A stretch of 64,000 nucleotides of DNA from Reichenbachiella agariperforans (GTDB taxonomy: Bacteria; Bacteroidota; Bacteroidia; Cytophagales; Cyclobacteriaceae): positions 112,889-176,888 of the forward strand of contig NZ_FRAA01000001.1 in NCBI RefSeq assembly GCF_900142205.1. Reading direction: 5' to 3'. Positions 1 through 8,429 of this stretch are shown piece by piece (position 1 is the stretch's first letter; each line of letters opens with the position of its first letter). A model generated the notes under the pieces. The model was not told the origin of the DNA. It searched no databases and worked only from the letters and a program-made list of their open reading frames with translations. A program made the position numbers and the translations under genes.

Positions 1-1
1 G

Positions 2-1402
2 ATCATCAACAAAAACACAGACCAGCCTCTCTCCTATGGACTAAACGCTAAGCTCGTCAAAAACGAAGACGGACAGTTAGAAGAAATAGTATGGAAATCT
101 AACGGTCTCTACGGTACCGCCATCGATCAAATCATATACTGGCTAGACAAAGCCACCACTGTAGCAGAAAACGATGCGCAGAAAAAAGCATTAGAACTCC
201 TCATCAGCTACTACCAAACGGGGGATCTCAAAATATGGGACGACTATAATGTCGCATGGACTAGCGCGACGGAGGGAGACATTGACTACATCAACAGTTT
301 CATAGAAGTATACAATGACCCACTAGGATACAGGGGTTCTTTCGAGTCTATCGTGCAAATCAAAGATTTCGAAGCATCGGACCGCATGCAAGTACTCTCC
401 GACAATGCGCAATGGTTCGAAGACAACTCTCCCATCATGGACGAGCATAAAAAAAGCAATGTCGTAGGAGTCAGTTACAAGGTCGTCAATGTTGCCAGCG
501 AATCTGGTGATGCTTCGCCTTCTACTCCCATCGGTGTAAACCTACCCAATGCCAACTGGATTAGAAGCCAACACGGCTCTAAATCCGTTAGTCTTGGCAA
601 TATCATAGATGCCTACAAAAAAGGCAGCAGCGGTGGCATGACCGAGGAATTCACCTTCTCCAAAGAAGAAGCGGCAAGAGCAGAAAAGTATGGCGTATTA
701 GGAGACAAAATGCATACCGCCCTTCATGAAGTGATCGGACACGCATCAGGTCAAATCAACCCAGGTGTAGGTACGCCTAAAGAGACACTCAAAAACTATG
801 CTTCTACCCTAGAAGAAGGAAGAGCAGATTTGGTCGGCTTGTATTTCATCATGGATCCAAAACTCGTAGAGCTAGGGCTAATCCCTAGCCAAGAAGTAGG
901 TATGGAAGAATACGACAGCTACATTCGAAATGGTATGCTTGCCCAACTGAGAAGAATCGAACCAGGTGAGTCCATCGAAGAAGCCCATATGAGAAACCGC
1001 GCCTGGGTATCAAACTGGTCTTACGAACAAGGTCTAACAGACAATGTCATTGAAAAAGTAATGCGTGATAACAAAACCTATTATGTTATCCATGATTATG
1101 AAAAGCTCAGAGAGATATTTGGGCAACTACTCCGCGAGACACAGCGCATCAAATCCGAAGGGGATTACCAAGCCGCTAAAGACTTGGTAGAAAACTACGG
1201 GGTAAAAGTAGACCCTGTGATACACTCAGAAATACTAGCTCGAACCGAAAAATTGGACATAGCACCCTACGGTGGGTTTATCAATCCGCTGCTCGTACCC
1301 AACGCCGATTCGGATGGCAACATCACAGATATCACAATCGAATATCCAGAAGACTTTACAGAGCAGATGCTCTACTACGCCAAGAAGTACTCCTTCTTGT
1401 AA
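2..1402 (+). CDS. Dipeptidyl peptidase III (peptidase M49), 5' truncated by window edge
   Basis: The frame is open from base 2, so the gene starts upstream and 466 codons are visible. It carries the M49 zinc signature HEVIGH near bases 725-742, supplying two His ligands and the catalytic Glu, and the second metal motif EEGRAD about 85 bases further on. The stretch YNDPLGYRGSFE at 311-348 is also typical of bacterial DPP III. Known members remove dipeptides from the N-terminus of short peptides using one zinc ion. Signal sequence and cellular location cannot be judged without the start. A strong terminator follows directly. A GTG at 353 is internal and not a start. Confidence 0.93.
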   Translation: MINKNTDQPLSYGLNAKLVKNEDGQLEEIVWKSNGLYGTAIDQIIYWLDKATTVAENDAQKKALELLISYYQTGDLKIWDDYNVAWTSATEGDIDYINSFIEVYNDPLGYRGSFESIVQIKDFEASDRMQVLSDNAQWFEDNSPIMDEHKKSNVVGVSYKVVNVASESGDASPSTPIGVNLPNANWIRSQHGSKSVSLGNIIDAYKKGSSGGMTEEFTFSKEEAARAEKYGVLGDKMHTALHEVIGHASGQINPGVGTPKETLKNYASTLEEGRADLVGLYFIMDPKLVELGLIPSQEVGMEEYDSYIRNGMLAQLRRIEPGESIEEAHMRNRAWVSNWSYEQGLTDNVIEKVMRDNKTYYVIHDYEKLREIFGQLLRETQRIKSEGDYQAAKDLVENYGVKVDPVIHSEILARTEKLDIAPYGGFINPLLVPNADSDGNITDITIEYPEDFTEQMLYYAKKYSFL

Positions 1403-1405
1403 CTA

Positions 1406-1437
1406 AAAAGGGCTGTCATGTAAATGACAGCCCTTTT
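1406..1437. terminator. Bidirectional intrinsic terminator between convergent genes
   Basis: A perfect 14-bp stem, AAAAGGGCTGTCAT with its complement, closes a four-base GTAA loop. It has an A-run on the left and a T-run on the right, so it can end both the M49 peptidase (plus) and the peroxiredoxin (minus). Confidence 0.9.
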
Positions 1438-1458
1438 CAATTTCTATTCAATCAACAG

Positions 1459-2100
1459 CTATTTCAAATCTGGCTGAGGAGTCATTCTCAAATACGGTTT
1501 TACTTCTTTATATCCTTTAGGAAACAAAGCAGGAATATCCTCTGTCTTCACTGCTGGTACTACGACACAGTCATCACCAGCCTTCCAGTTGGCTGGAGTG
1601 GCCACTTTATGATAGGCAGTCAACTGCAATGAGTCGATAACTCTCAGGAGTTCTTCGAAGTTTCTACCCGTAGAAGCTGGGTAAGTAATCATCAGCTTCA
1701 CCTTCTTGCTCGGGTCGATGATAAACACCGATCTCACGGTCAATTTATCATTTGCATTCGGGTGAATCATGTCGTACAGTTCAGACACCTTTCTGTCCTC
1801 ATCCGCGATAATAGGAAAGTTCACTGTCGTGTTTTGCGTCTCATTGATATCCTTGATCCATCCATGATGAGACTCCACTCCGTCTACACTTAAAGCAACT
1901 ACTTTGACATTCCTTTTATCAAATTCAGCCTTGTAATTGGCTACTGCACCGAGTTCGGTCGTACATACAGGTGTGTAGTCAGCAGGGTGAGAGAATAGTA
2001 CGCCCCAGCTATCGCCGAGCCATTCATGAAAATTGATTTCTCCTTCCGAAGATTGTGCCGTGAAATTTGGAGCTTCATCTCCAAGTCTTATTGTGCTCAT
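1459..2100 (-). CDS. 1-Cys peroxiredoxin (Prx6 family)
   Basis: A cytosolic thiol peroxidase of 213 aa that reduces hydrogen peroxide and organic hydroperoxides. The peroxidatic Cys is in PADYTPVCTTEL (about residue 46), the standard Prx active site PxxxTxxC. The long C-terminal extension, including MTPQPDL at the end, is the dimerisation arm of the Prx6 subfamily. A later Cys in DDCVVVP is not at the usual resolving position. The length matches the family (about 210-220). The gene stands alone behind a shared terminator, and its 5' side is a 550-base intergenic region that may carry an oxidant-responsive promoter, though none is evident. The start is the ATG at 2100. Confidence 0.95.
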   Translation of the reverse strand: MSTIRLGDEAPNFTAQSSEGEINFHEWLGDSWGVLFSHPADYTPVCTTELGAVANYKAEFDKRNVKVVALSVDGVESHHGWIKDINETQNTTVNFPIIADEDRKVSELYDMIHPNANDKLTVRSVFIIDPSKKVKLMITYPASTGRNFEELLRVIDSLQLTAYHKVATPANWKAGDDCVVVPAVKTEDIPALFPKGYKEVKPYLRMTPQPDLK

Positions 2101-2651
2101 GATATATTATGATTAAAATGGTTTAAACAATGTTATTGAATTTCTGATCGGATTCCATTTAACTGAAATCGTATTTCATCAAAAGTTTCAGGGTACTAAG
2201 AAGATTCTACGATAGAATCAACAACCACTCAGACAGCAACCATTTCGCGATGCTGTAGAGTATAGATAGGAAAAGAAATAAGTCATCTTCATCTGTATTT
2301 TCTTTTGTTACTTCTACCAACGAAGGTTAGCTATTTAGGTTTACTAAAAACACCCCTTCTATTCTCAATTCAGTGTCGACTTTCTCAATACGAGAAAAAA
2401 CAAACTACTACTCAGGCGACAAAGAAGTAATTGATTAAAAATCATCAACCTATCTAAGCTAGAAAAGCCGCAAACATTCGAAACGAAACAATCTAATAAT
2501 CAATAAAATACTGCCACTCAAACACATGAGATATAAAACTAGGTTTATCGGAGGTTCCTGCAAGAGCAGGCATGGTATAAAATTGGCTCACAACGATACA
2601 GACCTTTACTAAACACCATAAATCATTAGAAAGAATAGATTATAAATCCGC
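2101..2651. other. Intergenic region, 551 bases, no gene recognised
   Basis: AT-rich spacer between divergent genes. Two small inverted repeats are visible: GATTCTA/TAGAATC with a 3-base loop at 2203-2219, and CCTGC/GCAGG at 2557-2570. Neither has a following T-run. No convincing ORF, tRNA or riboswitch was seen. Promoters for both flanking genes must lie here, but no TAnnTTTG match stood out. Confidence 0.5.
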
Positions 2652-3167
2652 ATGTCAAAACCCCAATTAATTCAAACCATCTTAGGCTGCCTATTAGCCA
2701 TCATTATACTTTCATCCTGTCAAGACGTTCCCAATACCACGGTAGAAATTCAGTTTCAGCCCAACAATACAAGTCCTCATTATGAAGCTGTACAGATCGA
2801 CCCCTCAGCGCTATTAGTCAAATCGATGGACGACCAAACGTGGCACCCCATCTCACAATCTTCCCCTGGTCACTATACAGCAATAAAACTAGAAAAAGGA
2901 GTAGAATCACTCTCTGGAGAAATTGTAATTCTCCATAAAAAACCAAAACACATTAAACTTATACTAGGCCATGAAAACACATTACTGTTAGATGATCAGG
3001 TCATCCCATTAGAAACCGTGCATGGTAATGAAGCACGAATCAAACTACAACTCTATACCGATTCAGAAGGAGAGATTAATTATAAACTGGTACTCGTATT
3101 CGATCACTATAAGCAAAACAACCCGCGTGAAGTCAATACATTTTCGGATATGTATTTGGCATCATAA
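2652..3167 (+). CDS. DUF4382-like lipoprotein
   Basis: 171 aa. It has a lipoprotein signal peptide with lipobox LSSC (Cys about residue 23), so it should be exported and lipid-anchored. The mature part resembles DUF4382: an early segment on the effect per residue (YEAVQIDPSALLV), a Trp-containing strand, and the late motif IKLILGHENTLLLDD followed by a Pro-Leu-Glu-Thr strand, which in the family is the most conserved block. The function of DUF4382 is unknown; members are secreted beta-rich proteins. The gene is monocistronic and followed by a terminator. The family assignment comes from remembered motif shape and is moderately sure. Confidence 0.75.
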   Translation: MSKPQLIQTILGCLLAIIILSSCQDVPNTTVEIQFQPNNTSPHYEAVQIDPSALLVKSMDDQTWHPISQSSPGHYTAIKLEKGVESLSGEIVILHKKPKHIKLILGHENTLLLDDQVIPLETVHGNEARIKLQLYTDSEGEINYKLVLVFDHYKQNNPREVNTFSDMYLAS

Positions 3168-3204
3168 TCAACTAAACAAAAATAAACATTAATTCACCTG
3201 CCCG

Positions 3205-3239
3205 AGCCCTGCCAGCGTCATACTGGTAGGGCTTATTTT
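3205..3239 (+). terminator. Intrinsic terminator after the DUF4382 lipoprotein gene
   Basis: An 11-bp stem AGCCCTGCCAG/CTGGTAGGGCT with one G-T wobble and a 7-base loop, followed by TATTTT. Confidence 0.8.
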
Positions 3240-3302
3240 GTATAACCCAAGGTTGATTTGTCATTTATGCGATAAAACAGTTCATTCAGTTCAAAATTTA
3301 AT

Positions 3303-3332
3303 ATTGTGATAACAAATAAACACCTACATTTG
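3303..3332 (+). promoter_or_regulatory. Candidate Bacteroidota sigma-70 promoter for the DUF6436-like gene
   Basis: TACATTTG at 3325-3332 matches the Bacteroidota -7 consensus TAnnTTTG exactly. ATTG at 3303-3306, 18 bases upstream, is a near match to the -33 TTTG. The start codon is 66 bases downstream. Confidence 0.5.
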
Positions 3333-3398
3333 TTTTCCCATCTGTAACACCCAGTTATACATTCAAAACATATCTATTTAAGCATATTATCAATTTGT

Positions 3399-4019
3399 AT
3401 GTTAAGGAAAATACTAGCCGCAGGGTTAATTTCTGTCGTATTTGGGTCAATCATATTTTTATTCTGGCAACAGGAGTTGCAGTATGTACTCCCTACCCCT
3501 ATCCCTACTGACTATACTGTGGTGCCTGTCAATCAACTACTGGATATAACCGACCAAAATATCGCTCCTCAGAGCAAACCTCGGCTCTATCATTTTTTCA
3601 AACCAGGATGCCCTTGTTCTCGCTTCAATGTCAAACATTTCAACTCCCTAAGAAAAACCTATCAGGATCAAATTGATTTCATTGTGGTAGTTCCTGAGGG
3701 AAGTGACTACTTCTCCTCAATAGAATATTTTGACGAAGGGCTACAAATCACAGAAGACAAAGGACTACTACTCGCTCATGAGTTCGGTGTATATGCTACA
3801 CCCCAAGCTGTGATCGTCTCTACAGATCAAAAACTATACTACCGTGGCAACTACAACAAAGCCAGATACTGTACTGATCCAGGGAGCAACTTTGCTCAGA
3901 TGGCACTAGACTCACTACTTGCTAACCGACACCCTCCAGAATTCGGACTATTGTCCACGGTATCCTATGGATGTGGGCTGTCGGATGACAACTTTAAATT
4001 ATGGAAACTTTCACTTTAA
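3399..4019 (+). CDS. Membrane-anchored thioredoxin-fold protein, DUF6436-like
   Basis: 206 aa with one N-terminal membrane segment (residues about 5-24), then a thioredoxin-like domain facing the periplasm. The motif KPGCPCSRFNVKHF (about residues 67-80) holds Cys-Pro-Cys-Ser in place of the usual CxxC. Two further Cys, in ARYC and SYGCG, lie near the C-terminus. This pattern recalls the DUF6436 family, whose function is uncharacterised. A redox or thiol-transfer role is inferred from the fold only. The next gene starts 6 bases after the stop, so the two are probably co-transcribed. Confidence 0.65.
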   Translation: MLRKILAAGLISVVFGSIIFLFWQQELQYVLPTPIPTDYTVVPVNQLLDITDQNIAPQSKPRLYHFFKPGCPCSRFNVKHFNSLRKTYQDQIDFIVVVPEGSDYFSSIEYFDEGLQITEDKGLLLAHEFGVYATPQAVIVSTDQKLYYRGNYNKARYCTDPGSNFAQMALDSLLANRHPPEFGLLSTVSYGCGLSDDNFKLWKLSL

Positions 4020-4025
4020 CCTCTT

Positions 4026-4799
4026 ATGAATAAATCAAAACAACTAACCAAGAAGCAGGCAAATCAAATCCTACAGCCTTATCATATCAAAGCTGACAAA
4101 TACATGACTCGTGTATTACTTGGTCACGCAGCTTTTGCGCTGGTAATAGCTCCATTCTATGACACTTGGATATTAGCTATCGCTGTGAGCGGTCTAGTAA
4201 CAGCTGCATGGTTTGGTACTCGAGCATTGCTACCTGAGAGCAGTACCAACCGTTATTTGGCCAGTTCCATTCTGGGTGTATATGTAGCCCTATTTATATA
4301 CCAAATGCATGGGTTATTTGAAATGCACTTTTTTGCTTTTATCAGTGCCGCTATCTTGATCATTTATCAAGATTGGAAAGTGCAAATTCCGTTGATTGGC
4401 TTTATCGCTTTGCACCATGGATCTTTTGCCTATGCACAGTTTTCTGGTGTACCAGACGTATATTTTACACAATTACAGTACATGGATTTACAGACATTCA
4501 TATTCCATATACTACTAGCAGCTACAGTCGTTACGATTTGCGGAAAATGGAGTCATTCGTTTAGAATCAACACCTTAAATGACGCGATCACTAAACTTCA
4601 ACTACGTGCATCCAACAAAAAAATGGCTGAAATGAACAAGGCACTGGGTAGAGCCCGTGCTGAACTCAAAGAAAAAAACGAGGAACTCAATATCAGCAAT
4701 GAAGAGCTAAACCAAAGAAACGAAGAGCTCATCGAGACTACCAACAAGCAAATAGAAATCAACGCCAAACTCACCAACATAGATTGGAAGTTGTTTTAA
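4026..4799 (+). CDS. Six-TM sensor-like membrane protein with C-terminal coiled coil, no output domain
   Basis: 257 aa. Residues about 28-180 form roughly six membrane helices that include MHGLFEMHFFAF, a YQDWK turn and ALHHGSFAY. This His-rich pattern is known from the N-terminal membrane domain of some methyl-accepting chemotaxis proteins and sensor kinases. It is followed by about 65 residues of Glu/Asn/Leu-rich coiled coil, and then the protein stops. No kinase, cyclase or MCP domain follows. It may be a scaffold or receptor working in trans, or a truncated sensor; no frame remnant of an output domain is visible downstream. It sits 6 bases behind the thioredoxin-like gene. Confidence 0.6.
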   Translation: MNKSKQLTKKQANQILQPYHIKADKYMTRVLLGHAAFALVIAPFYDTWILAIAVSGLVTAAWFGTRALLPESSTNRYLASSILGVYVALFIYQMHGLFEMHFFAFISAAILIIYQDWKVQIPLIGFIALHHGSFAYAQFSGVPDVYFTQLQYMDLQTFIFHILLAATVVTICGKWSHSFRINTLNDAITKLQLRASNKKMAEMNKALGRARAELKEKNEELNISNEELNQRNEELIETTNKQIEINAKLTNIDWKLF

Positions 4800-4808
4800 A
4801 ATTCTATT

Positions 4809-4849
4809 GACTCATAGGGCCAAGCAGCCCACTCATGTCCCTATGAGTC
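4809..4849 (+). terminator. Hairpin, probable terminator
   Basis: A perfect 11-bp inverted repeat GACTCATAGGG/CCCTATGAGTC with a 19-base loop lies 10 bases after the stop codon. The following tract ATTCCCTATTTT is T-rich but not a clean T-run. Confidence 0.55.
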
Positions 4850-5053
4850 ATTCCCTATTTTATGAGCAAACCGCACTACTCACCCATATCTCTTGGGCAA
4901 ATCTGCATACCCTAAAGTATGTAGATTAAGTTCGGTCATACCCTATACCAATCAGACAGAGAGCAAAACAGGTGCAACGTTGTATGTAATATTATTTCTG
5001 TAAATAGATTTTTTTGGTAACTTGAACTTATTAATCAAATCTAAACTTCAACC

Positions 5054-5641
5054 ATGAACTTTTTTCACCTAGGAATCAAGGATGACATCACTCCCTATAT
5101 GAAAGGGAAAGTCAAGTTATCCAATCAAGTATCTATTATGTGTGCATTCATAGGCTTCTTCTATGCCTTCTTTATTTATGCACACTATGAAGCACTGGTC
5201 ATTTACCCTGCTATGCTGTTTGTTATTTCCATCTCTTTATTGGCCTTAAATCATTTTGGTATGGTTCAAACCTCACGGTTTTTGGCCTCTTTTCAAATGC
5301 TAATCATGGCCTCTTTGTTTCATGCATCAATCATACAAAGTAGCGATTCATTTTTGATTCCATTCTTTTGCTCGATGCTCGCGATGACCCTTATCCCGTG
5401 GGTGCTGTATGGAATGGAAGAAAAAGTAATGTTAATCATCTCGCTAACGATATGCTACGGTCTACTATTGAGCCAAGGCTACCTCAATCAAATTCTTGAG
5501 ATACCTGTAGATGTGGCTTTCTTTAGAGAAAGCTACCTCAACATCATGACCTACGCATTTGCTATTGCTATCGCTGTAGTGTTGTTGATCATGATGAAAC
5601 TAGACGATAGTGAACGGTACAAACTGAAAGAAGTAGAATAA
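5054..5641 (+). CDS. Six-TM membrane protein resembling a detached sensor domain
   Basis: 195 aa, nearly all hydrophobic: about six membrane helices between residues 25 and 185, then a short charged tail (DDSERYKLKEVE). The opening LGIKDDITPYMKGKVKLSNQVS resembles the cytosolic lead-in of Bacteroidota histidine kinases and adenylate cyclases that have a six-TM N-terminal domain (family recollection, not proof). As in the previous membrane gene, no output domain follows. The gene is separated from its upstream neighbour by a terminator and followed by a strong terminator, so it is its own transcript. Function unknown. Confidence 0.55.
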   Translation: MNFFHLGIKDDITPYMKGKVKLSNQVSIMCAFIGFFYAFFIYAHYEALVIYPAMLFVISISLLALNHFGMVQTSRFLASFQMLIMASLFHASIIQSSDSFLIPFFCSMLAMTLIPWVLYGMEEKVMLIISLTICYGLLLSQGYLNQILEIPVDVAFFRESYLNIMTYAFAIAIAVVLLIMMKLDDSERYKLKEVE

Positions 5642-5655
5642 AGTATCGAGTAACC

Positions 5656-5710
5656 AAAAAAGGCTTTCGTGTCAGTTAACCTATATGGGCTGACATGAAA
5701 GCTTTTTTTT
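5656..5710 (+). terminator. Intrinsic terminator
   Basis: A 13-bp stem GCTTTCGTGTCAG/CTGACATGAAAGC (one wobble) with a 14-base loop, ending in eight T. It argues against the TTG at 5709 as a start of the next gene. Confidence 0.9.
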
Positions 5711-5747
5711 GGCTAACACTATCTCACATAAACCACAGTCACCCAGT

Positions 5748-7022
5748 ATGAAATATCTATTGTGCATTATTGGATTGATATTATCTCACAATGGGACAAC
5801 CCAAAACCTACCGTATGCCAAAAACATCATACAAACACTAGCCTCTGAAGAGTTTAAAGGACGCGGCTATGTAGATCATGGAGACCAAAATGCTGCTGAC
5901 TATATCCAGTCACAGTTTCAATCCATAGGTCTAGTTCCTTTTGGGAAAAGCTACAGTCAACCCTTCACTACTCCCGTCAACACCTTTCCTTCAGCCATGT
6001 TCCTCTCGATCAATGGTGAAGCAAAGCAACCTGGTATAGACTTCCTCATTGATGCTGGCTCTCCGGGCATAAAAGGAGCTTTTGAGACCGTATCTATGGA
6101 GATTGATGACTTCATCCATCGAGAAAAACTCTCTACTATACTCAATAATTCCACAGGGAAATTCCTTATCATCCCAGATTACAACCCTAAAGACTACAAC
6201 CCAGAGGAGCAAAAATCCATTCGTGAAGTCATCGATTTCATCAAGTACCACCCAGAAAACCCTGCCTCAGGGTCTATCAGCCTCACGACTAACAAACTCA
6301 CATGGAGTGCTTCCACTGCTGTCTACGCAAAACCATCACTAATACTGAAAATAGACAGTACCACTAGCAACATCCATACTGTCAAAATAAACATCAAAAA
6401 CAAGTTCATCTCCCGCTACCCAACCCAAAATGTAGTAAGTCATATCAAAGGACAGCATCCCGATTCGCTCGTCCTACTCACTGCGCATTATGACCACCTC
6501 GGTATGATGGGCAGTGAAACGATCTTCCCCGGAGCAAATGACAATGCGAGCGGTATCGCAATGCTCCTAAGCCTTGCTAAACACTACAAAGAAAATACTC
6601 CCAAATACACAACTGTTTTCATCGCTTTTGGTGGAGAGGAATTAGGATTATTAGGATCAAAACACTTTGTAGAGCATCCAATGTTCGAACTCTCCCAGAT
6701 CAAATTCCTAATCAATTTTGACATCTCAGGCACTGGCGATGATGGTATACAAGTGGTCAATGGGTCTATCTACCCAGATGAATTTGATCGATTGCGAGAC
6801 ATCAACGAAAAAGAAGCCTTGCTCCACCAAGTCAAAATTCGCGGAGAAGCCTGTAACAGTGACCACTGCTTCTTTCATCAACAGAACGTGCCCAGTTTTT
6901 TTATCTATACGCTTGGTGGCATACAAGCATATCATGACATCTATGATCGATCTGAAACGTTACCTATGACCGCTTTCGAGGATTACTTTCAACTAATGAC
7001 AGTATTTATCGATGGATTATAA
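5748..7022 (+). CDS. M28-family zinc aminopeptidase/carboxypeptidase, secreted
   Basis: 424 aa from the ATG at 5748, chosen because it opens a signal peptide (MKYLLCIIGLILS...) and because the only upstream start, a TTG, lies in the terminator T-run. M28 co-catalytic zinc ligands are visible in order: His in TAHYDH, bridging Asp in GANDNASG, Glu-Glu in GGEELGLLGS, Asp in NFDISG, and His in GIQAYHDIYD. These two-zinc enzymes release residues from peptide ends. The protein is exported and probably periplasmic or secreted. A PA-like insert may lie between residues 100 and 210 but is not clearly recognisable. Confidence 0.93.
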   Translation: MKYLLCIIGLILSHNGTTQNLPYAKNIIQTLASEEFKGRGYVDHGDQNAADYIQSQFQSIGLVPFGKSYSQPFTTPVNTFPSAMFLSINGEAKQPGIDFLIDAGSPGIKGAFETVSMEIDDFIHREKLSTILNNSTGKFLIIPDYNPKDYNPEEQKSIREVIDFIKYHPENPASGSISLTTNKLTWSASTAVYAKPSLILKIDSTTSNIHTVKINIKNKFISRYPTQNVVSHIKGQHPDSLVLLTAHYDHLGMMGSETIFPGANDNASGIAMLLSLAKHYKENTPKYTTVFIAFGGEELGLLGSKHFVEHPMFELSQIKFLINFDISGTGDDGIQVVNGSIYPDEFDRLRDINEKEALLHQVKIRGEACNSDHCFFHQQNVPSFFIYTLGGIQAYHDIYDRSETLPMTAFEDYFQLMTVFIDGL

Positions 7023-7126
7023 AGAAGGAAATAGCAAAGTCTTATTTCGGATTATTACGTTAATATTACCTCGAGATACAGTTGTATCTGGATGCAGAAA
7101 CGCCTGTATCTAAACCAAATCAAACA

Positions 7127-7231
7127 ATGGGAAAATCACAAGACGCCAAAAAGAGCGTAAAAAAAGAGGCTACTAAAACACCAAAAGAAAAGAAGGCCGA
7201 AAAACGATTGAAAAAATCCAAGAATAGTTAA
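7127..7231 (+). CDS. Lys-rich micropeptide, 34 aa
   Basis: Starts MGKSQDAKKSVKKEATK, is about 40 percent Lys with no hydrophobic segment, and ends in SKNS. It is followed at once by a terminator stem. The composition and the Met-Gly-Lys-Ser opening resemble small basic proteins conserved in Bacteroidota, such as the 70-aa one at 59330-59542 in this window. It is probably cytosolic and could bind nucleic acid or ribosomes, which is inference from charge alone. The tight placement before a terminator supports a real transcript. Too short for routine gene callers. Confidence 0.6.
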   Translation: MGKSQDAKKSVKKEATKTPKEKKAEKRLKKSKNS

Positions 7232-7249
7232 CAAGCTAACTACAACATC

Positions 7250-7288
7250 AAAGAAAAGGGAGACTTTATAAAGCCTCCCTTTTCTTTG
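7250..7288. terminator. Bidirectional terminator between micropeptide and moeZ-like gene
   Basis: AAAGAAAAGGGAG pairs with CTCCCTTTTCTTT around an ACTTTATAAAGC loop. A/T-rich stem bases on both sides let it act for both converging transcripts. It marks the 3' end of the cysteine operon. Confidence 0.8.
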
Positions 7289-7290
7289 AT

Positions 7291-8427
7291 CTAGTACTTC
7301 GCCATCTCAGGGTCAATCTGCTCAGCCCACGACAGGATACCTCCCTGTAGGTTGTAGAGATTACCATAGCCTTTGGCCTTGAGTGTGCGCAAGACATCCG
7401 CACTGCGATTGCCACTACGACAGTAGAGCACTACGTCCTGGTCCTTTTGGATTTGATCCAGTTGAGCCTCGATCTGGTTTTGTGGGATCAACGTGCCGCC
7501 GATATTGGCGATATCAAACTCATACGGCTCACGCACATCGATGAGTTGAAATGCTTTGTTCGTGTCTTTCCATTCCTTGAGCTGTACTGCTGTAATCTCA
7601 CGCACGGGTTCTTCTTGCTCCTCGTGTCCTGAACCACAGAAGAACTCATAGTCGATCAGTTCCGTCACGGGAGCAGTATTCGGGTTTTTCCGGATCTTCA
7701 TCGTCCGCGTCTCAAAAGACAACGTGTCGAACAAAAACAAACGCCCGCTAAGCGGCTCCCCTATTCCCGTGATCACTTTGATTACTTCATTGGCCTGCAT
7801 GGTACCAATCATCCCTGGCAAGACACCCATCACACCGCCTTCGGCACAGCTCGGCACAAGCCCCGGAGGAGGTGGTGAAGGAAAGAGGTCTCGGTAGTGT
7901 GGTCCCCGCACACCGGTTTTGTCCACATAGTTGAACACTGACAGTTGTCCATCGAAGCGAAAGATCGAAGCATAAACGTTCACTTTGTCAAGAATCACGC
8001 AAGCGTCGTTGACCAAATACCTCGTCGCAAAATTGTCCGTACCGTCTGCGATCACATCATAATCCTTGAATATCTCCAGTGCATTGTCTGAGGTCAATGC
8101 CGTATCATGTACTGTAAATTCGATGAAGGGATTGAGTTTCTCAAGCCGTGTCTTAGCAGTGGCAGCTTTGGACTGCCCTACATCCTCGACCGTAAACAAC
8201 ACCTGACGTTGTAGATTCGAATCATCCACCACGTCAAAGTCCACGATCCCGATGTGTCCTACTCCCGCAGCAGCCAGATACAACAACACTGGACTACCCA
8301 AGCCACCACTGCCCACGACGAGCACCTTAGCCTCTTTGAGTTTGCGCTGTCCCTCGATGTTGAACTCCGGGATGATCAGATGGCGACTGTATCGCTCTAG
8401 TTCCGCTTTCGAAAATGTAGTCGACAT
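7291..8427 (-). CDS. MoeZ-like sulfur-carrier adenylyltransferase with rhodanese domain
   Basis: 378 aa. Residues 1-260 are the ThiF/MoeB/E1 fold: nucleotide loop GSGGLGSPV, then FDVVDDSNLQRQ, DGTDNFATRY, and the conserved PSCAEGGVMG. Residues about 280-378 are a rhodanese domain with active-site loop CRSGNRS. Such fusions adenylate the C-terminal Gly of a sulfur-carrier protein and convert it to a thiocarboxylate with rhodanese persulfide. The segment that carries the first structural zinc CxxC in MoeB reads HYRDLF here, so that pair is missing, as in MoeZ-type relatives. It is the last gene of the cysM-JAMM-cysO-moeZ operon, 2 bases after the carrier gene, which makes the carrier its expected partner. 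Confidence 0.93.
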   Translation of the reverse strand: MSTTFSKAELERYSRHLIIPEFNIEGQRKLKEAKVLVVGSGGLGSPVLLYLAAAGVGHIGIVDFDVVDDSNLQRQVLFTVEDVGQSKAATAKTRLEKLNPFIEFTVHDTALTSDNALEIFKDYDVIADGTDNFATRYLVNDACVILDKVNVYASIFRFDGQLSVFNYVDKTGVRGPHYRDLFPSPPPPGLVPSCAEGGVMGVLPGMIGTMQANEVIKVITGIGEPLSGRLFLFDTLSFETRTMKIRKNPNTAPVTELIDYEFFCGSGHEEQEEPVREITAVQLKEWKDTNKAFQLIDVREPYEFDIANIGGTLIPQNQIEAQLDQIQKDQDVVLYCRSGNRSADVLRTLKAKGYGNLYNLQGGILSWAEQIDPEMAKY

Positions 8428-8429
8428 AT

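Noticed and set aside
2203-2219. GATTCTA/TAGAATC palindrome as a terminator or operator
   Set aside because: Short, without T-run, and no second copy near a promoter.
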